The position numbers and the translations under genes were made by a program. Positions 58,686-64,000 of a stretch of 64,000 nucleotides of DNA are shown here, piece after piece; within the stretch, counting starts at the first letter, position 1; every line of letters starts with the position of its first letter. Origin of the DNA: Macrothele yani (Eukaryota > Arthropoda > Arachnida > Araneae > Macrothelidae); contig CM077027.1 of assembly GCA_039090855.1 (NCBI GenBank), positions 103,830,424-103,894,423 on the forward strand, read 5' to 3'. The notes beneath the pieces were generated by a model that had not been told where the DNA came from, did not search any database, and saw only the letters and a program-made list of their open reading frames with translations.

Positions 58686-58825
58686 CATACATGAGATTCT
58701 TCCACTTTTTTTGCCATCAAACCATATGAACAGTATTCTCGAGATCGATGCAAAACTGAAGAGAAATGTTTTGGGGAATAGTAGGGGATGGAAGGGGGGG
58801 GGATGATATTTCATCCTTCAAAACT
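58686..58825 (+). repeat. Diverged 5' fragment of element E
   Basis: Begins 'catacatgagattcttcc' like the E elements, then holds 'aaaactgaagagaaatgttt' and a G run as in 56375-56420. Similarity fades after ~58825. Confidence 0.75.
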
Positions 58826-59879
58826 TTCAAAAGTGCAGTGATGGAAAGTTTGCGTCAAACTGCGCCAATTTCATTCTCTTGCGCCAAACTGCTACAAATT
58901 ACGAAAAAAAAAAATTATATTTATGCCCAACTGTGCCGAAACAGCAATCCACAAAAAAAAAAAAAAAAAAACTGCTGACAGAAAAAAATGTTTTCACGGC
59001 CGAAAATGCCGTTTCGAACGGCGAATCGAATGGCACTTTTTTAAGGTCTACGCGTAATTTGGTTAAACATATAACGGCGCTTAATCAAAACGTACCGCCG
59101 ATCCGAACATTTCGGAATGTTTTTCACCTACCTTCTGATTCATTGGTTTTTTTTTTTTTTTGGCATAAGTGACAAATAGGTTTCGCGATATATAGGTGGA
59201 GCTTATGGAGGAGTTTTATTGTAATCACATGGTTATGTAAGAGAAACGATGCTGTATGTTATGAAATTCTGATGAAGATTGTTTACAGATGGTTTGGTGG
59301 TCTTTTGGAGTGTTGTGCAAATGAGATTGTAATTATATCGTTCCCTGCTCTTTGGGATGGCACAGTTATTTCATTCCGAGCAAGGTGCGCAATCACGTAA
59401 ACACAGCGTAAGGTCAGTCGTTAGCTATTTCGTTGACGCGGAGGACGACTGAAAATGGCTCTCCGGTGGCAGGATGTGATGGTTCGGTAAAGGATTCATA
59501 GATATTCAGAGATGCCAACTTTTACTGATTTTTTGTAGTTTGTTCAGATTTTCACTCCATCTTATGGTTTTACGGAAGTCACCCAAAAAACTACGGAAAA
59601 GCCCACGCAAGATCCCTGCATGCAATTTTCTATATTTTACTGTCTTTTGGTCGAAAAAACGCACTTAACAGATAGTCCCTTATACGCTTTCGATGTGCTG
59701 ACTTCCCCGCCAACGGAGGCGAAGTTTTGTCACAATTCCCTGTGCAGCCATTTGAGAGTGCCGGGCGCTAAAGCCAAGAGGGAGCTCAGCTCAGGGCCTT
59801 TTGCGAACTGTACAATGATTACACGTGGCTTTGTTTTTGTGAAAATTTCGGTGCAAACATTTTAATCCTTTCCACTCGA
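58826..59879. other. Unassigned DNA with repeat fragments
   Basis: 58845-58980 has two 'gcgccaaactgc' type repeats and poly-A. 59510-59605 ('gatgccaacttttactgatt') resembles parts of repeat B and of element E ('gttttactgattttgtaaat'). No gene recognised. Confidence 0.45.
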
Positions 59880-60163
59880 CTGTTAGGTGACACCCGACAT
59901 TACAAAATCCCCAAACAGCTCGCGTGGCAGGTGTCACCTGCCATGCCGATGCTGCCTATATAGCTCGCATGACGGCGCTCGCGAGACATTTCTTTTTCGT
60001 CGAATAGGTCGGGTATCACTTTCCACGCCAATGACGCCCCTATAGCTCGCATGGCAGGGCTCATGAGACATTTATTTTTCACTGAATAGAGAAAAAGAAA
60101 TGTCACCTGCCATGCCGATGACACCTAGAGGAAATTTGCTTTCGCTGAATACCTCGGGTGTTC
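59880..60163 (+). repeat. Short tandem array (~100 bp units)
   Basis: Three units contain 'tagctcgcatg' or 'cagctcgcgtgg', 'gagacattt' and 'caccTGCCATGCCGATG'-like blocks (59925, 60020, 60105). It passes directly into repeat C. Confidence 0.7.
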
Positions 60164-62053
60164 AGCGATGAAATTTTAGTATGTGGTAGGGGACCACCAG
60201 GGGATATGAACCCTATTGAAAATGGGTGAAGTAAGGTCAAAGGTCACGCCATAAGGGTGTGATCCATTCAATTGCCCTTATGCATCATAACTTGTGTAAA
60301 TATGGTTCGATTTCAATGAAATTTTATTATGTGGTAGGGGACCACCTAGGGACGAACCCTATTGAAAATGGGTGAAGTGGAGTCAAAGGTCAGGACATAG
60401 AAGCGGGATGCATTCCATTGCTCTTATGCGTGATAAGGTGCATAAAAATGGTTCGATTTCGATGAAATTTTAGTATGTGGTAGAGGACCACCTGGAGAGG
60501 AACCCTATTGAAAATGGGACAAATAGAGCCAAAGGTCAGGACATAGGATCGGGATCCATTCCATCGCCTTTATCCACCCTATTAAGGTGGACGTCAAGTA
60601 TATTTCCAATGGAAAACCTTATGTACACATTTCCTTCACAATTGGTGTGTTCCCAAGGATGGAAATTTGAACATCGATTAAAATAACTTCATACTATAAA
60701 TTGGAATGTTTAACATTTTCTAAAACATAAGCATAATTATATTAAAGAACAATAACGTTTTCTTTGGTGGTGTTGAAACCAGAAAAAAGATGGCGAGACC
60801 TGTACTTTGGTGACGTCAGTGGACAAATCAATGTTGGATTGCATAATTACGCTTATGGTTTAGAAAATATTAAGTATTCCAAGTTATGGAATGAAGCTAT
60901 TTCAATAGATGTTCAAATTTTCATTCTTGGGAACGCATTAATTGTAAAGAAAATGCGTACAGAAGTTTTTCCAATGGAAGTATAGGAAGCAAAATTACTT
61001 GACGTCCACCTTAAAGTAGCAATTCTTGTATGTATGTAGGTACATTTTATTTTGAAAACGGCTCTAAAAATTTTGATGAAAGTCGTTAACCTACCGTTTT
61101 CTGGTACTAGAAATCGATTTAGCTAGATCTCGACTTTAGGAGAATTTGTTTAGTGGGTTAAATAACCACTCCGAATTATAACGTTTTTAGTGTCATGGCG
61201 TCATTCCATTAATGTTTCCAATGCTTAGAAATCTTATGACGTCACAATCTCACGTTTGAGAATGTTGGCGAGCGGTCACGCCATCTGTCTCATTACGTCA
61301 CGCGTTGTGTGTGGATCCTATTAAAGTTTTATGACGTCATACTCTTGCGAGCAGATGTTCGCGATTCCCATCTGCTTCATTACGTCACGCGTTATGTCCG
61401 TCCACACGATAACTCACGTAACAATCGTTCGATTTCGATGAAATTTTAGTATCTGGTAGGGTATCACCTGGGAAGGAACCTTATTTAAAGTGAACGAAAA
61501 AGGTCAGTACATAGGAGCGGGATCCATTCCACTGCTGTTATGCGTCAAAACTAACGTAAAAAAGGTTCGATTTCGATGAAATTTTTGTATGTGGTAGGGG
61601 ACCACCTGGCCACAAACCCTATTGAAAATGGGCGAAATGGGGTCAAAGATCAGGACATAGGAGCGGAATCACATCGCCATTATGCGTCATAACTTACGTA
61701 AAAATGCTTCGATTTGGATGAAATGTTAGTATGTTGTAGGGGCCAGCCTGGGGACGAATTCTGTTGAAAATGGGCGAAATGGGGTCAAAGGTTAGGACAC
61801 AGGAGCGGGATCTATTCCATAGCCCTTATGCATCATAACTTACGTAAAAATGCTTCGATTGCGACAAAACTTTATCATGTTTTTCGGAGGTATACCGAAC
61901 CGGTTCTGTTGAATATCATCGATATGGGATCAAGGGTCAGGGCACAGGACCGAGATTTATTCCACAGCCATTATTCTCATAACTTGAGTAATGATTTCTG
62001 GTATGTTGGAAAGTGTATTATAATCAATGCATTGCATGATTTTACAAACTTGT
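60164..62053 (+). repeat. Composite repeat C, copy 2
   Basis: Same three modules and order as 27135-29325: tandem units (60164-60590), palindromic core (60589-61014) and (GTAT)n followed by more tandem units (61030-62050). The core lacks the internal ~170 base duplication of copy 1. The 5' end appears truncated within the first tandem units. Both copies end at the same point ('gattttac', 'aacttgtt'). Confidence 0.88.
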
Positions 62054-62971
62054 TAGAAGAGCATATACCCACTCATCCCCTAAGAAAGCGTTTATTAATG
62101 AAATGAAATGAAATGAATCACACAAACTGCAAGCTGATTTGGGTACTCTAAAAGATTAATTAATTCTATGAATAATTCAATGGAATAAAGACAAGCAAAA
62201 AAAAAAAAAATTAGGGAAAAGAAAGAAAATAAGCAACATAAACAACATCGCTAAAATCTCATCTTACGTATAGGACGACAACCACTAGATGGAGTCACGA
62301 AGCAAATTCAAATTTAGACACGTGCTGAAACGAAGCAATGAGAAATGCCTACGTGTGCCAGTGGGGGTTCATGGAAAATTTGTGATGGACGCCAATGCAT
62401 ATGATAGATCCGGCCATAGATTCAGCTATACGTACCACTGAAAAAGGCAGCAAGGAATAAGCTGTCGAAGCTAGTATGATTATGTCTGCATGCTGGATGC
62501 AGGGCCTGATATTTCAAAGCTTTTAGAGGTTTTAATGATTTTAATTGGTTTTATTATTGCCATTTCGTAGGTCCTTTTATATTTCATGACGTTGAGTACA
62601 TCTTAGTGATTCGATTCAAGGTTTTAATCAGAGCTTGTACGTCCATTCGAACAAATCTTGGTTCTAATTGATATTTGTAACGACGTTTCTTCAAGCTGAA
62701 TTATATTGCCGTTTCATTCGGGTTACCTGTGCAAGATACGTCGAACAACATTAAAAGTACAACCATTTCATTGAAGTGCTCGAAAAATCCTGACAGACGT
62801 AACAAATTGCGTAAACAAAGGTGTCAAGATACCGAGGCCTAAACCTGGAGCTGCCTAAGCCGAAAGTAAGTACGCAATTGATATCTGCGAATTAATCTTA
62901 CAATTGATAATAATTATTTAATAGAAAACCGCTTAGCAAAAATGCATCCAGCGCTAGGACAATATTATATA
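62054..62971. other. Unassigned DNA
   Basis: Contains a short (AATG)n run at ~62098-62117 and poly-A at ~62200. No gene, inverted ends or known motif seen. Confidence 0.5.
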
Positions 62972-63305
62972 CACTGCTGGCCACCCAAAATGCAACACCA
63001 AGAAGGACACGAGATAGAAAAGCCAGATTTACTGGACACATAACAACAGATACAAAGATTAAACGATTGAGCTTACAGGCCTTGTACGACTTGCGGAACA
63101 CGCAGACATCAATAGTTCGTGTGGCCCCCATGACTGGCAATAACGGCCGCTACACGCAGCTGCATCGAATGAAAGAGGCTTTGGATGTGGGCCTGGGGTA
63201 TGTCGGTCCAGGCTGCTTCCACACGTTGCCACAGTTCATCAGGCGTAGCCGTGGGTGGTGCTTGCCGGGTTACTCGGTTGCCGATCAGCAACCAGACGTG
63301 TTCAT
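62972..63305 (-). pseudogene. Tc1-like transposon right end with transposase C-terminus
   Basis: The terminal repeat begins 'cactgctggccacccaaaat' after TA at 62970-62971. The minus-strand frame (63291-63109) reads TPDELWQRVEAAWTDIPQAH, then SLFHSMQLRV and SHGGHTNY before a stop, the usual end of this Tc1 group. Upstream EHVW remains at ~63300, where repeat B cuts the element. The rest is missing. Confidence 0.88.
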
Positions 63306-63306
63306 A

Positions 63307-63960
63307 CCTGCCAGGTTTTACAGTTTACCAGTAAAATTTACGGAAATGTGAGTTGTTTTACGGGCAAAATGTTAATTTTACGGATTTGGCGATCCTCCGA
63401 GATTTTTTTTTCTTTTTCTGATGATTTTGCACCCATTAATAAACCTTTTTTTTTTAAAACTTAATCCATTCAAAGTAAAGTGCCGATGTAAGTTACAAAT
63501 AAGTTTTTAGTTACATGTGTTTATTTGGGAACATTTTGCTGCAGTTTTCCCACGTTTTAGGTTATTTGTTTTGCCTTTTTTTAAACACTAGAACACCAAC
63601 CAGCTGGGCTTATTTAACCTTCCGTTTGGTTCTCTTCCTCTCTTGTGCACACTGTTTTCCCCCGCCTTTCTTTTCAGATCATGCATTGTTCATCTCCCGA
63701 GTCGCAACTTCTCAGAAGGCCAACGTGGGGTGTGTCCGCGTTGGAGCAGGTGTCTTTTATCTTTATTCCTCCCAGTTCGAAATGCTATCTCAGAACGTAG
63801 TTATCGTAGAAAAAAAAAAATTCAAACGGATTTTAAATCTGTGGAATTTTGTTTAAGCCCACATCGATACCCAACATGACGAAATTAAGCAAAAACTGCC
63901 AGTTTTGTGAAAAAAAAAAAAAAAAAATACATTGGTGCATGCATGGTTTCGTAACTTCTT
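63307..63960 (+). repeat. Dispersed repeat B, copy 2
   Basis: Starts 'ctgccaggttttacagttta' and matches 868-1493 best from 63665 onward. It abuts the truncated Tc1 remnant, so it marks that element's breakpoint. Confidence 0.72.
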
Positions 63961-64000
63961 CTCTAGCAGTAAATTTGACCTAACAAAAGAATGCTACTAT

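Noticed and set aside
62275..62520. Possible retroelement 3' region ('aagctgtcgaagctagtatg')
   Set aside because: No coding blocks, terminal repeats or second copy in the window to support it.

Overview
This is a window of animal nuclear DNA. It is AT-rich and intron-like, with poly-A/T and (TA)n, (CA)n and (ATG)n microsatellites, GT-AG splice sites and very dense transposon layering. The transposon mix (Tc1, mariner, pogo, P/THAP, hAT and an RTE-type LINE with an ATG-repeat tail) points to an invertebrate, probably an arthropod with a large genome. The species cannot be fixed from the sequence.

Host genes. On the + strand two phase-0 exons (15170-15349 and 44212-44280) together encode one CXXC zinc finger. 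The intron between them is about 28.9 kb and holds most of the transposons. On the - strand a second possible gene has open segments on both sides of a P element (53627-53800, 45860-46001, 45545-45800). It is not recognised and is much less certain.

Layout. 1-865: array of ~150 bp repeats (family A). 868-1493: dispersed repeat B. 3000-4376: decayed LINE. 4741-13617: Tc1 element into which a mariner (5297-6590) and a 5.8 kb element with ~700 bp inverted repeats (7333-13135) have inserted; the second of these carries its own Tc1 insertion (11319-12729). 14645-14865: mariner scrap. 15170: CXXC exon 1. 16161-18884: mariner-like element with ~340 bp ends, split by a tRNA-SINE and a palindromic insert. 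18917-26018: two nearly identical ~3.2 kb RTE LINEs head to head around a palindrome. 27135-29325: composite repeat C. 29810-31792: pogo/Tigger element. 31795-32505: repeat D and a Tc1 remnant. 32530-33770 and 36720-38470: further family A arrays in opposite orientations, with hAT remnants between. 38888-39098: palindromic insert with a tRNA-like hairpin. 40382-41653: second mariner. 44212: CXXC exon 2. 46009-53619: P element with a THAP-domain transposase, carrying one hAT inside another. 53854-58312: two direct copies of an unclassified 2 kb element (E) plus a third fragment. 60164-62053: second copy of C. 62972-63305: Tc1 remnant. 63307-63960: second copy of B.

All transposase and reverse transcriptase genes carry at least one break. 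The least damaged are the P transposase (one in-frame stop in ~1,047 codons) and the first RTE LINE (one frameshift). The insertion order can be read in several places because removing an insert and one copy of its target duplication rejoins the older sequence. No rRNA genes, complete tRNA genes or CRISPR arrays were seen.
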